A DNA stretch of 64,000 nucleotides from Tenrec ecaudatus. Taxonomy: Eukaryota; Chordata; Mammalia; Afrosoricida; Tenrecidae. Shown piece after piece: positions 31,535 through 43,339 of this stretch. The notes beneath the pieces are model-generated. The model did not search any database, had not been told where the DNA came from, and saw only the letters and a program-made list of their open reading frames with translations. The DNA lies in the NCBI RefSeq assembly GCF_050624435.1, contig NC_134542.1, forward strand, positions 112,265,677 to 112,329,676, written 5' to 3'. The translations under genes were made by a program, and so were the position numbers. Position 1 is the stretch's first letter; every line of letters starts with the position of its first letter.

Positions 31535-33397
31535 CCTTAAAACCAGTGTCCCAGATGCCCCCACACTGACCCACAGTGCTACGGGGGACAGAATTGGAGA
31601 CACTGTGTGGGAAGCGTGCCCAGTCTGACCCCTCCCCACTCACACACTGGAGCAAACACAAAGGGAGCACAACAGAGCAGCAAGGGGAGCAAAGCAATGA
31701 AGTACCCAAGGAATGACAAAAATGGACCTTGGAATCAGTAGGCAGAGCACGACAGTTCACCAGACTCTAATGGAAAATATCCCCTTTTCTCTTTTTCTCA
31801 TGTCTATCCATATAGGATAGGCAGGATAACCAAGCCTGAGGTAAAAACAATGGGGCGATTGGCTCCAGGGGACATGAGAGAGGAGGTGGTGGGAGAAAGG
31901 AAGAGGAAGCCAACAAACCCAGGGACAAGGGAACAATAAGAGATCTAAGATTGATGGTGACACGGGCATAGAATGCCTGATGGGGTTTGATCAAGGCCAA
32001 TGTAGCCCACAGATATTACTGAGAGTTGAATGAAAGTCAAACATGATAGTGGGACAGGAGGAAAGTAAAAAGAAATAGAGGAAAGAATTAAGAGACAAAA
32101 GTAATTTGTAGAGGTATAAATATAGGCATGCAAATATAGTAATATATAGGTCTATGTATGTATATTTAAATGTTAAATATTGACTTCCGGCAAGATGGTG
32201 ACGGAGTAAGACATACCAGAGGGACTCTGCAGAATTCAGCCCAGGAGAGTTGCTTAGAGGGAAATTCAACACCGCTGGAACTCAGGAGGAGCATCATAAA
32301 GATAAGTAGGCGCAGACCCACGGGGTTTTGAGGGGCTGGGGGATTTTGGCTTACCTCAGTGGAGGCCGGCTGGGCCTTGACCTTGGCTCCGCCACTGTCT
32401 CTGCAGGAGCCGGGACCATTTGGAGCCTATAAGGCGGCATGGTCACAGCACAGCCACAGTGTGCCACCACCTGCCTTGGGGCAGGGACTAGACCCTTGCA
32501 GCTGCTCTCTGTCTCCCCCCCCCTCACCCCCCACCTCTTGGAGTGTGCACAGGGGCTTTTTCTCAACACAGCCACAGCTTGCCACTGCCACCTCGCAGCA
32601 GGGACTAAACCCTTGCAGCTCCACTGGCGGGATTGCAACTCAGCTACATGGTTGCTTTGTTTCCATCTCTTCATTATGGGCATTGGGTCTCAAGCCCTCC
32701 CTCCACACAAGAACACTTTGTTCTAATAGCCTGGAATGCTGTGATGCTCACCTTCCCAACACAATCGTTGAAGACAAAATGGGCGCATAAGCTAATGTGG
32801 CGAAGAAGCCTGATGGTGCCCAGGTTTTAAAAGGTACAGTGTCTAGAGTCCCCAGCGTGCAGCTTGGCACTGACAGAACACACAGCATTCCTCTAGTTCT
32901 TCAATGCTTCCTCCCCCCACTATCATGACCCCAGTTCTATGTTACAAATCTGGCTAGACCAGAGCATGTACACTGACTGTTATAGATAAGAACCCCGACT
33001 CATGGAATCCAGGACAGATAAACCCCTCAGGAACAGTAATAGGAGTAGCAATACCATGAGGATAGAGGGAAGGTGAGAGAAAAGGGGGAGAAATGGGGAA
33101 CTAACTATAATAATTGATGTATAAACACCCCTCCCCAAGGGAGTTGAACAACAGAAACATGGGTGAAGGGAGACAGCAGACAATGTGATATGAAAATAAT
33201 AATAATTTATCAGGGGTCCACAGGGTGGGAGGTGAGGTGGAAGGAAATAAAGGAGCTGATATCAAGGGCTCAAGCAGAAAGAAAATGTTTTGAAAACAAT
33301 GATGGCAACATATGTACAAATGTGTGTGATATCATTGATGTATGGATTGTTATAAGACCTGTAAGAGCCCCCAGTAAAATTATGTATTCATTTTTTA
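31535..33397 (+). mobile_element. L1 3' tail interrupted by an L1 5' UTR segment
   Basis: Bases 31552-32181 match the upstream part of the L1 tail and 32676-33397 resume the tail where it left off (gggcattgggtctcaagccc, caagaacactttgttctaat, then the normal 3' end ccccagtaaaatt). The insert between them is described separately. Outer flanks aaaaccagtgtccc (31538-31551) and aaaagcagtgtctc (33398-33411) are a 14-bp duplication with two mismatches, so the whole was one insertion. Confidence 0.75.
32182..32675 (+). mobile_element. L1 5' UTR-like segment with tandem monomers
   Basis: It begins gacttccggcaagatggtga, the kind of start seen in mammalian L1 5' UTRs, and is GC-rich. A unit of about 117 bp is repeated twice (cagccacag at 32451 and 32569; gggacta at 32484 and 32601). 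There is no poly-A tail and no target duplication, and roughly 10 bp of the host tail is missing at the junction. A 143-codon frame across it is not credited as a gene. Confidence 0.65.
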
Positions 33398-33412
33398 AAA
33401 AGCAGTGTCTCT

Positions 33413-33904
33413 CAAGTTATCAATGATGAAAGAGCAGTAATTTTTATGTTTTTTCTTATATCCATCTAATTGTGAATTGATATTTTCTTTAAATACTATT
33501 CAAAATGAACTAAATAAAAATATAAACCCCAATTTTTTCCTATTGGATCTATACACAAAATTACTCTTTAGAATTCCTATTACAGTTTCCATACTGTTAG
33601 TCAAAATTTTTCATCTCCTTTTTGTCAGTGATTGGTTGAAAGTTTGTGTATCAAAACTGAGGAGAGCCAATCAGAGTCCATGACAAAAATGAAGGAGTAC
33701 TGAAAAGGGGAGTCTCTTCCTTTTTCTTGATAATAATCTGCCAGGAGTAACCAAATCTAGATCTGTCAAACATTAACATTCCTGACACATTATTTAAAAC
33801 TGTTTGCATGACCAGGACTAAAGGTAAGTTGAGTGAGCCACTCACTTGGACACAATATTTTAAAATGTACAAGAAAATCAGAATTAAAAAATAAATTATA
33901 TTTT
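33413..33904. other. Unassigned
   Basis: AT-rich sequence without a recognised gene or repeat. Confidence 0.35.
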
Positions 33905-35015
33905 AAAAATCAAGGAGGCTCCAAGATGGCAGAGTAGCAGATATACAAGATGGCAGAGTAGCAGATACGCTATCCACAGACTCTACCACTAAGACTCAAA
34001 ACCAAGTGAAAAAAATATCGATGACAATTCCAGAACCCAGAACTTTAAGGGAAAAGACAAAGAATTAGATTGAATACTTATGAAAAGAAGAGGCTAAATT
34101 TAAACAATGAACAAAAATTGGTGAAATACCAACCAGCACAACACAATCATTTTTAATTATTACAAACAGTGTTCCAATTACAGAAGGAACCAGATAAGTG
34201 GTTCCACTTTCCCAAAACCGCAGCACACCCACATCAGTAATGGATAACCCAAGACTTTCCACATTGCTTTGAACAACCTCCTATTGGCCAGAGCTGTGGT
34301 CTCCTGAGCTCACACACCTGGCATGTGGTCATTGCCACTTCCCACTGCCAGCACTTTGCCATTTTTATTTTAAACATTCTTAATTCTTACCTCTTCTACT
34401 CTATCCCTGTTTTCTTTTCTTACATACATGGAATGATATAACATGTTCATGGATAGAAAAATGAAACATTGTGAAATGTCAATAAAACCCAAAGTGACCT
34501 ATAAATATAATGTAATTCCAATCCAGACCCTTCTTAAAAAATATCATTCTTCAAAAATATAGAAGTGCTAATCACCAATTTTGTATGGAAAGGAAAGAAA
34601 CCCAGGATAAGCAAAGCACTACTAAGAAGAACAAACTTGCCAGTGACAAAATTTACCCTGTAGCTCTGGCAGTCAAAACAGCCTGGTACTGGTACTACAA
34701 GGCATGCATAGAGCAATGGAACAGAATAGAGAATTCAGAAATAAATCTATCAAATTAGAGTTAACTAATTTTTGACAAAATATTTAGACATTAAATAGAG
34801 AAGAGAGAGTCTCTTCAGCAAATGGTGCTTGCATAGTTTGATTTCTATTTCCAGAATGAATCAGGACCCATAATAGCTTCATATAAAAAAGAACACAACA
34901 TGAATTAAAGACCTAAATGTAAGCCCTCAAACTATAAAATAATCAATGGAAAAATAGAGACAAAAGTAGGGGCCCTAATGTATGGCGTAAACACACTATA
35001 AAGCTTAATGATAAG

Positions 35016-35928
35016 TGCACTATTCTGGGTAGACTAGAGAAACAAATCTATAGAAACTCATGTGTATAAGACAGAGTTTATATAAAGGATAAGTGTACAT
35101 TAAGAAAGCACCGCTGAGAGTGGCGATACTGGGAGGAAAGGTGGGGTAGAAAGGGGGAACCGATCACAAGGATCTACATATAACCTCCCCTCTGGGGGAT
35201 GGGCAACAGAGAAGTGGGTAAAGGGAGACACCGGGCAGTGTAAGATAAGATAAAATTATAATTTATAAATTATTAAGGGTTCATGAGGGAGGGGGGAGCA
35301 GGGAGGGAGGGGGAGGGAAAAAAGGAAAATGAGGAGCTAATTCCAGGAACCCAAGTTGAAAGTGAATTTTGAGAATGATGAGGGCAATGAATGTATAAGT
35401 GTGCTTTACACAATTGATGTATGTATGGATTGTGATAAGAGTTGTATGAGCCCCAATAAAAGATATAAAAAAAGGAAGCATTCCAACCCAGTCCAGTCCA
35501 AGCCCATAAGTCCGACATTAGACCATATATCTGACACTGATCTACAAAGTCCTCCACAAACTCACAAAACACACGCAATGACACCAAATGCAGGACGATC
35601 ACAGGCCAGTGGGTAGAAAGTCTTTGGATCCAGTGGTGGTGTAGGCATCTCAGCACTGGCAGGGGGCTCCACACAACTTCTCCAGCACCCAGGGCTGTAT
35701 CAGAGTAGGTCCATGTGGTTTCTCCTCAGGGATGTCTCACAGGAAGTGAGCTTTGTCAGCTGAGGCAGAGAACTAGCTAAAGCAGCCACACACTGGGCCA
35801 CCCATCAAAGAGTAGGAGACAAGACAGGTGAGACTCGCCGAGCGACTTAAGCGATTTATCGCTCTGCCCTTCAACTAGTCCCACATGTGTTTATAGGCCA
35901 GGTTGACACAATAAACCTAACTATCACA
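35016..35928 (-). mobile_element. ERVL-like solo LTR, reverse, with nested L1 end
   Basis: It starts tgcactattctgggtagact and ends aataaacctaactatcaca, the reverse of a 'tgtgatagttaggtttattg' start. Exact 5-bp duplication ataag at 35011-35015 and 35929-35933. The LTR interrupts an L1 ORF2 relic, and is itself interrupted at about 35111. Confidence 0.9.
35111..35471 (+). mobile_element. L1 3' tail nested in LTR nested in L1
   Basis: From ccgctgagagtggcgatact to tatgagccccaataaaagat. Flanks aagaaagca (35102-35110) and aaggaagca (35472-35480) are a 9-bp duplication with one mismatch. It forms the third layer of a nest. Confidence 0.8.
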
Positions 35929-36490
35929 ATAAGCATGTCACAGCATATGACAGAATGGACTACTGGGACTTCTCCAAAATGTACATCAAAAGATTTCAAG
36001 AAAACGGTAAAAAGAAAATTTTAAAAAAACTCATAGACTGGAGAAATCAAGTAGCAATGACGTACCAAACAAGGCACTCATCTTTAAAATCTATAGCAAA
36101 CTCCAACACCTCAGCAAGGAAAAGATGAATGGCCCAAGTACCAAAGGGGGCGGGGAACATGAACAGACAGAAGACTTTAGAAGCTAGTCAAGCAGCCAAA
36201 AGGTATTCAGTCCTGCAGGTGAAAGATAACAAGGAAGTACACACGCACTAGAACAATTCACAGCAGGAGATGGAAGGAGCAGAAAAGGCCCCGGGATAAA
36301 ACTCAGAAAGCAGGAAGAGATAGGAAGGAAGGACAAATGGAAACAGTAAATACAAGGAGGAAGTGAGAAGAGAGTTCTCAGAGCTGCAGCCAGAGTCACT
36401 AAACAAAATACATATGAATTGTTGCTGAATGGAAAACCAATTTGTCCCATAAACTTACACCCACATCACAATTTTAAACAATTAATGCAA

Positions 36491-37111
36491 AAAATCCATG
36501 TGGAACAAAATGTTAGTACAGGCTCCAACCAGGCCATGCTGAGCCAAATGAAAAATATACCCCCACTGTATACAGGTTTTAGTTCACTTTGAAGGGTTAT
36601 TTTCTTGCCAGAACTTTAAAGTAGTTGAAAAAAATGTTGAAAAATTTTAAGTAGAAATAGTAAAACTCACAATATTATTTTAAGTATACATAGACATTTT
36701 ATTTATACTCCAAACAGAATGTATTATAATTTTACTTCCCTGATTCCAGTGGAAGAAAATTCATTAATAATATTTTAACCCTACTTCTGGAGAAAAAATT
36801 ATATTAACCTAATATAAAACATGTATTTATGCATGGGGACACATTTTTCCTGTTGCCTCAGGCACCAACATAGCTCTGACACTCCTTCCTAAGAACACAT
36901 TTGCACAAATAAAAACAAAACACAGAAGCAGGAAAGGGAGAGGGAAGAGACATAGAAAGACTAATATCCTTTTGCGTGTTTGTTGCTGGCTATATCAGAA
37001 GTCAAGTCTCCAGCTGGACTTCTCAGGATATGTGAGCATTAATTCAGGTTTTTAAGAGGAGGGAAGGAAAGAGGAAAAAAGGGAAAGATTTATTAAGCAT
37101 TATATTGCTGC
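36491..37111. other. Unassigned
   Basis: AT-rich stretch without a recognised gene or repeat. Confidence 0.35.
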
Positions 37112-37165
37112 CAAAGAGCCACTGTTGCTATGAATCGGAATCGACTCAAAGGCAATCGTCTTTTG
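37112..37165 (+). mobile_element. SINE/RTE 3' end fragment
   Basis: The run gctatgaatcggaatcgact then caaaggcaatcg is the conserved 3' end shared by the SINE and RTE. Confidence 0.65.
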
Positions 37166-37564
37166 TGTTTTCTATTAGTGTAAGCATCTCTAGGGAACTT
37201 TGGGACCCAGTGCAGAACCCACCTCAAAGTCTTCATTTCTCCGACTGCCAGGGACAAGGAATCTGGGCATTTATTCACGTGTCTGTGCCTGCTGGGCACG
37301 AGTTCTTTGGGGCTCAGGCGACGGGAAAGAGACCAGTGAGAGAGCCTAAGGTACTTGCAGATGGATATTGACCAGCCATGTGTGTGTGCCAGAGATACAG
37401 TAGCAGCAACTATTTTGTCGACTACAATCTTGAAAAGAACTTACGGCATTTACCTGAAAACCGAGAGTCATTCTCTTTACAGAGCAAGGTGAGAAGTTGT
37501 TATTGCTTATATGATTTGCTATCAGTAAAAGCAATCTTGAATATTATCTCCAAATTTTATTGTT

Positions 37565-37690
37565 TAAACTTGGATGCATCACTTGACGTCTTTAGATCAT
37601 CGCATTGTTCTTCCTCTGTGTAATGAGTGGGATAAAAATAAAGCTGATGTCAGAGTAGTGCTATGAGGATCAAATGATTCGGGTATTACA
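37565..37690 (+). mobile_element. MIR element
   Basis: The order cttggatgcatcacttgacg, tcttcctctgtgtaatgagt and gctatgaggatcaaatgatt matches MIR core to 3' end. Confidence 0.6.
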
Positions 37691-37929
37691 ATTTATAGTT
37701 GGCCTACACTTGTTCGATCTCCTTCTCTGAGTAGTGCTTTAAAAATTAGTATCCTAGACTAATCAATGACATTATTAACAGAAGGTCCTTGTGCTCCAGG
37801 GAAACGATTGATAAGATTCTCTACCATAAATTAACAAGGATGACGCTAAGGTGAGCCAAAGACAGATAAAAAAGAAAGATTCGGGAATGAATTGGGGGCT
37901 CACACTTAATCGGTGCTTCAATCTAAGAA

Positions 37930-38815
37930 CAAATAGTTCTTATGACGTGGCCCTGCTCAATATTCGCCTTTAGGAAGGAAACCAGAATACTGGGTACTAT
38001 AGCAAAGTGTGGTGAAGAAATTAGATGATGCCCAGCAATCATGTAGAATAACATCTGGGGTCTTCAAGGCTTGTTTCCAAACAAGCAGCCATCTAAGTGA
38101 GGCATCAATTACATCCACATGGAATAAGCACACTAACATTGTGACCCAAGGATTATAAATCATATGATCCAAATCTGAAGGACGGAATAGTACCAGAGCT
38201 TAAGTTGAGAGATTCTTGTTTGCAGAAGGCTACGGACTACAGTGGAAGCCCAACATACATCTGTAGGATCTACACAAGGAATAAGCCTTGGGTGACTTCC
38301 CTCGAAACATCATTGAGGGAGGGGAATAAACTGGTTACCCGACAGAGAGCATTGCAGGGATGACTGTAATAGATTGAATGATAAATCTGACTGGAACAGT
38401 TAAGCCTTGTCACGTGATCTCCCCCTTTGCTACACTTTGGCCTTGATCTGGTGTTTCGTATTTTCTGTTAGTTTTTTTCTTATTGGACTGTGTCCCTGTT
38501 GTGTTTTGCCATTGTGGGTAGGCTTCTTTGCTATGTGTTTTTCTATTCTATGTTTTTCAGAGGAAAACATAGTATGACCCCCCAGGATAGATGAACCTAT
38601 AGAGACAACAAGAAGAGTTCCTGGGTGGGGGTGGGGGTGGTGTAGGAGGTGGCCGTGTAAACGGGAGCTGATATCAAGGAGTTCAAGAATGAAGAAAATG
38701 TGTTGAAACTGATTTGGGTAACAATTGTATACTACTGCTTGATAAGATTGAACTTGAAATGGTATAATGTATAGATAAACTCATAATAAAATGGTTAGAA
38801 AAAATAAGGCATATA
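37930..38815 (+). mobile_element. Older L1 3' tail, forward
   Basis: Diverged version of the long L1 tail: tctggggtcttcaaggcttg, aaacaagcagccatctaagt, ccacatggaataagcacact, then gagctgatatcaaggagttc and a final aaactcataataaaatggtt. It belongs with 19290-19990 and 50880-51300. Confidence 0.75.
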
Positions 38816-39426
38816 ATTGATGAGAAATTATTTTCAGTGGCCAATTGTCTTTATTTATTGATTATCTATTAGGTAGTCTTAAAAATATATCCTTGATTAA
38901 GATACTTAAGACTTGGAGAACTTACTAAAACTGGAGTGCTGGTAGCCACCCACCTCTAGAGATTCTGAGTCAAGGTGCCTGAAGGGTGATCCGGGCCTGT
39001 CCCCTGTCTGCAAGTGGTATTTGAGAAATGGTGCACCAGTGTGGACTGGCTGGAGGGAGAGAGCAGCTGAGTGCAATGGAGAGGATGGGCATGGGTTGGT
39101 AGATGAGGGTTATGCAGGAAGCTGAAGTGCACTTTGATTTATCCTCTAGACAAAGAGGTGATCACTACAGGCTTTTAAAACACAGGACTGTTCTCATTAG
39201 GATCGTCCATGCTGTAGAACAATGGCACCGAGTGCAACACTGGGGGTGGTTTTTTGAGGGGGCAGAAAGTTGAGAAGTGTTAGCAACAAAGTAATTTTAT
39301 AATAAACCAGAAGAAAGGAGTGAGATCTTGAAATGGGACAGTGAATGAAGAACCGAGTAGAAGGAACATGGGAATGGGGAAACATATACTACTAATAATA
39401 GAGCAAAACATAAAATGTGTGTATAT

Positions 39427-39428
<2 letters not shown>
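38816..39428. other. Unassigned
   Basis: No gene or repeat recognised. Confidence 0.35.

Positions 39429-39462
<34 letters not shown>
39429..39462. repeat. (GT)17 microsatellite
   Basis: Uninterrupted GT dinucleotides directly upstream of a SINE. Confidence 0.95.
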
Positions 39463-39464
<2 letters not shown>

Positions 39465-39647
39465 GGAGCTCTGGGGATGCTACTGGGGAAGTAACTGGGC
39501 TGCTGACCACAACATTGGCTGGTCAGAACTCTCAGCAGCCGTGTGAGAGAGAGATGAGATTATTTGTTCCCTTAAAGACGAACAGTCTCCAAGCCCTGCA
39601 TAGGTCTCTGTAAATTGCAATTAACTCAATAGCAGTGGGTTTGGGGT
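39463..39647 (+). mobile_element. AfroSINE-like SINE
   Basis: It runs aaggagctctggggatgcta to gcaattaactcaatagcagt. Its tail merges into a GATA array. Confidence 0.8.
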
Positions 39648-39650
39648 AGA

Positions 39651-39660
39651 TTAGATAGAT

Positions 39661-39720
<60 letters not shown>
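39651..39720. repeat. (GATA)n microsatellite at SINE tail
   Basis: About 17 GATA/TAGA units immediately after the SINE 3' end. Confidence 0.95.
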
Positions 39721-39721
<1 letters not shown>

Positions 39722-39979
39722 GCAGACATATGTACAATGTGTTTCTGTTTTATCATTTTGTGTATATATATATATGCATAAGTACATACATCCATCTAAA
39801 TAGAAAAAAAAGAAATCTAACTACATGTTAAGAATGATTATCTCTGCTTGGTAAGATTGCAAGATGGGCTTGGTTGTGGCATTTACTTATTTTTCCAATA
39901 TCTAATTTTTTAATGCCAAAATTCTCCATCATAAATGTGTTCCTTTGGTGTTCAAATTGAAGAAGTGACAAAAATGATT

Positions 39980-40576
<597 letters not shown>

Positions 40577-41284
40577 AAAACCCAAAGAACTCTGAAAGAA
40601 CAGTCAGTCTTCTTGAGGGTTTAGAAGCCAATTCTACCAAATCCTTAGCGTTATTAGTTAACTATGCTGTAGCTGCTTACGTGGGACGGGCTATTCTCAG
40701 GTGCTCCTGCCTCCTTGTATACCTTTAAAATACAACTAAATAAAAGTTACTATCAGCTGATTGAGGCCTAGAATTGTGCTTGCTTAATGGCTAGAACTCT
40801 TAACTCCATACTTATTGCACATTTCAAGCGGTGAAAGGTTGTTCTGTTTCTTTAGTGATTTTCAACTGTCTAAGAAATGTCTAAGAAAAATGCATCTATT
40901 GGATAAGTCTCCTTAGACTCATATATGTTAACTTTAGTTGGATAGAATGCGACGGTTCGTTGAAGGAGTGGAGAGGAGGGTGGCAGAAATGCAGTGCAGG
41001 ACCCCCAAATCTGGGATGGTCTAGCAGGAAGCATTCAGGACTGGCAATCTTCCTACCTTTACTGCGCTCCTGACAAAAGTCTTCTGTCCATGCCACAATT
41101 TTACCCAAAGGTTTCAATAGCTCCATAGGCTCTTTACACATCCAGACATCCTGAACCATCCTCCTAGCCCCTCTGCACTGGTAAGTCCTTCTCTACTGAC
41201 CACCAAAACAAGGCAACCAAAAGACCTCTTCATATTCACAGCCAAGAGGAAAATGCAGGCTGATTAAAGGGCTACTATTATGGT
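40577..41284. other. Unassigned
   Basis: Downstream flank of the RPL23A retrocopy. No gene or repeat recognised. Confidence 0.35.
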
Positions 41285-41527
41285 AACTAAGGGTCAGTAG
41301 CAACTCAATGGCAGTGGGTTATTATGGTAACATCTGTTGTCACTGTGTATTACTCACAGGTCACGATGTCTCCTGCAGGCTTGTTCGGTGATCCCGACTC
41401 TGGAGACTTCTGGTTGCCAGGAATTTTGCAGGGGACCCTATGCATGCAGACTTCCAGATTGTGTGTGAGGAGGTACTAGCATGTAGAACTATTTGTGGAG
41501 AGCTCTGGGATTGCTTCTTGCTTAGCT

Positions 41528-41705
41528 TATATAAACCAGTTGCTGCTGAGTCGGTTCCGAGTCATGGAGAGCCATGCCTGTCTGAGCAAGTCGTGCTCCA
41601 GAGAGATTCAGGGGCTGCTCCTGCAGAAGTACCATGTGTGGCCCTGTTCTAAGGCATCGAACCTTTGGTTAGCAGCCGAGTGCTTGACTGTTTGCACTAT
41701 AAACG
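41528..41705 (-). mobile_element. AfroSINE-like SINE, reverse
   Basis: Reverse SINE: gttgctgctgagtcggttcc, then gaacctttggttagcagccg and agtgcttgactgtttgcac. Confidence 0.75.
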
Positions 41706-41834
41706 GACCCCCTGTATTTATTTATATTCTACTATTTTTAAACTGTATGTCAATGTTGTTACAAATAAAGCCTAGTCATGTTCTAACATTTTGAATTTTC
41801 TCAATCAGCATATCTTTTATCAACTGTAATGTGA

Positions 41835-42668
41835 GGGAGTGTAAAATGGTGCCCAACTCTCAAAAGATAGAGCGTCTGGTGTCTTAAAGGCTTCAAGGTA
41901 AACAAGGTGCCATCTAGCTGAGAAGCAACAAAGCCCACATGGAAGAAGCACACCAGCCTGTGTGATCACGAGGTGTTGAAGAGATCAGGTATCAGGCATC
42001 ATCAGAACAAAATATCCTATCAGTGTGAATGAGAGGGGAGAGTGCAGAGTGGAGACCCAAATCCCATTTGTAGGCAATTGGACATCCCCTTACATAAGGA
42101 TCTTGGGGAGGAGACAAGCCAGTCAGGGTGTGATGTAGCAATGATGAAAAATAGAACTTTCCTCTAGTTCCTAAATGCTTCCTCCTCCCCCACTATCATG
42201 ATCCCAATTCTACCTTACAAATCTGGCTAGACCAGAGGAAGTACACTGGTACAGATAGAAACTGGAAATACAGGGAATCCAGGGCCGAATATCCCTTCAG
42301 GACCAGTGGTGAGAGTGGTGATACTAGGAGGGTAGAGGGAGGGTGGGTTGGAAAGGGGGAACCGATTACAAGGATCTACATGTGACCTCCTCCCTGGGGG
42401 ATGGACAACAGAAAAGTGGGTAAAGGGAAATGTTGGACAGTGCAAGTTATGACAAAATAATAATTTGTAAAAATTATCAAGGGTTCATGAGGGAGTAGGA
42501 AGCTGGGAGGGAGGGAAAAATGAGGAGCTGATGCCAGGGGTTTTGGTGGAGAGCAGATGTTTTGAGAATGCTGAGGGCAATGAATGTACAAATGTGCTTT
42601 ATACAATTGATGTATGTATGGATTGTGATAAGAGTTGTATGAGGCCCTAAAAATTATTTTTAAAAAGA
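41835..42668 (+). mobile_element. L1 3' tail, 0.8 kb
   Basis: Starts in the gtgcccaactctcaaaagat segment, has gtgtcttaaaggcttcaagg, cacatggaagaagcacacca and both polypurine tracts, and ends gaggccctaaaaattatttt. Confidence 0.85.
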
Positions 42669-42899
42669 ATGTTAAGAAAGTGTAATACATTTTCCATATT
42701 AAACCAATTAAAAATTTTTTAAATTGGACATTCAAGGAGTTCATTATTTAAAAATCCAGAGAACTGCCAAAAATAACTTACAAGTATCATTATATGATAG
42801 GAATAATGTTTCGATCATAGCTTATAGCAATGGTTCTTAATCCTGACCCCACTTTATGGTTACCCGAAGAGTTTTTAAAAATCCCAGTGGTTTACACTA

Positions 42900-43095
42900 A
42901 AACCAAACAAATCCAACTCACCACCACTGAGTCAATGCTGACTCACAATGACCCCCTTGTGGGTTTCTGAGATTGTAGCTGTTGACAAGAAGAGAAAGCC
43001 CAGTCTTTTACCTGTAGAACTGCTGGCGGTTTCAAACTGTCAACCAGGCAGATCGCAAGCCTAATTCATAACCACTACACCACCAAGGCTCCTTT
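42900..43095 (-). mobile_element. AfroSINE-like SINE, reverse
   Basis: Reverse SINE: gctgactcacaatgaccccc, agagaaagcccagtctttta, accactacaccaccaaggct. Confidence 0.85.
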
Positions 43096-43339
43096 GTACA
43101 CTAACTCCCAGGACAATTAAATCGGAACCTCTGGGTTGGAACCCAAGCATCAGTACATTTAAAGCGCATAAACAAGGAGGCTCCAAAAAGTTCGTAGGAA
43201 AATCACATTACCTTGTCATTCCACGTTTCCACCGCTCTTGAAGCCACCTCTTATCTCAATTTTAATTCCTTTGAAAAAGAAAAGCAATAGCTATTTGTGG
43301 TGACATACTATGGATTACATAGAACATAATGGAAATTCC

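Larger units (their letters stand above)
33905..36490 (+). pseudogene. Old L1 with internal deletion, split by LTR
   Basis: A 5' UTR-like start (ggaggctccaagatggcaga) with a 24-bp tandem duplication at 33918-33966 is followed, with ORF1 and most of ORF2 missing, by the ORF2 C-terminal region from about 34440. Recognisable pieces are KKPRISKALLRRTNL-like and SKQPGTGTTRHA-like text, then SLFSKWCLHSLISISRMNQD, with many stops. After the LTR at 35016-35928 the ORF2 end resumes (tggactactgggacttctcc). The 3' end at 36200-36490 belongs to the short-tailed L1 type (cacttaaacaaaatac style). It is non-functional. Confidence 0.75.

Noticed and set aside
32359..32790. 143-codon plus-strand frame rich in Pro, Ser and Leu
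   Set aside because: It crosses the junction between L1 5' UTR-like sequence and L1 tail, so it cannot be a conserved gene.
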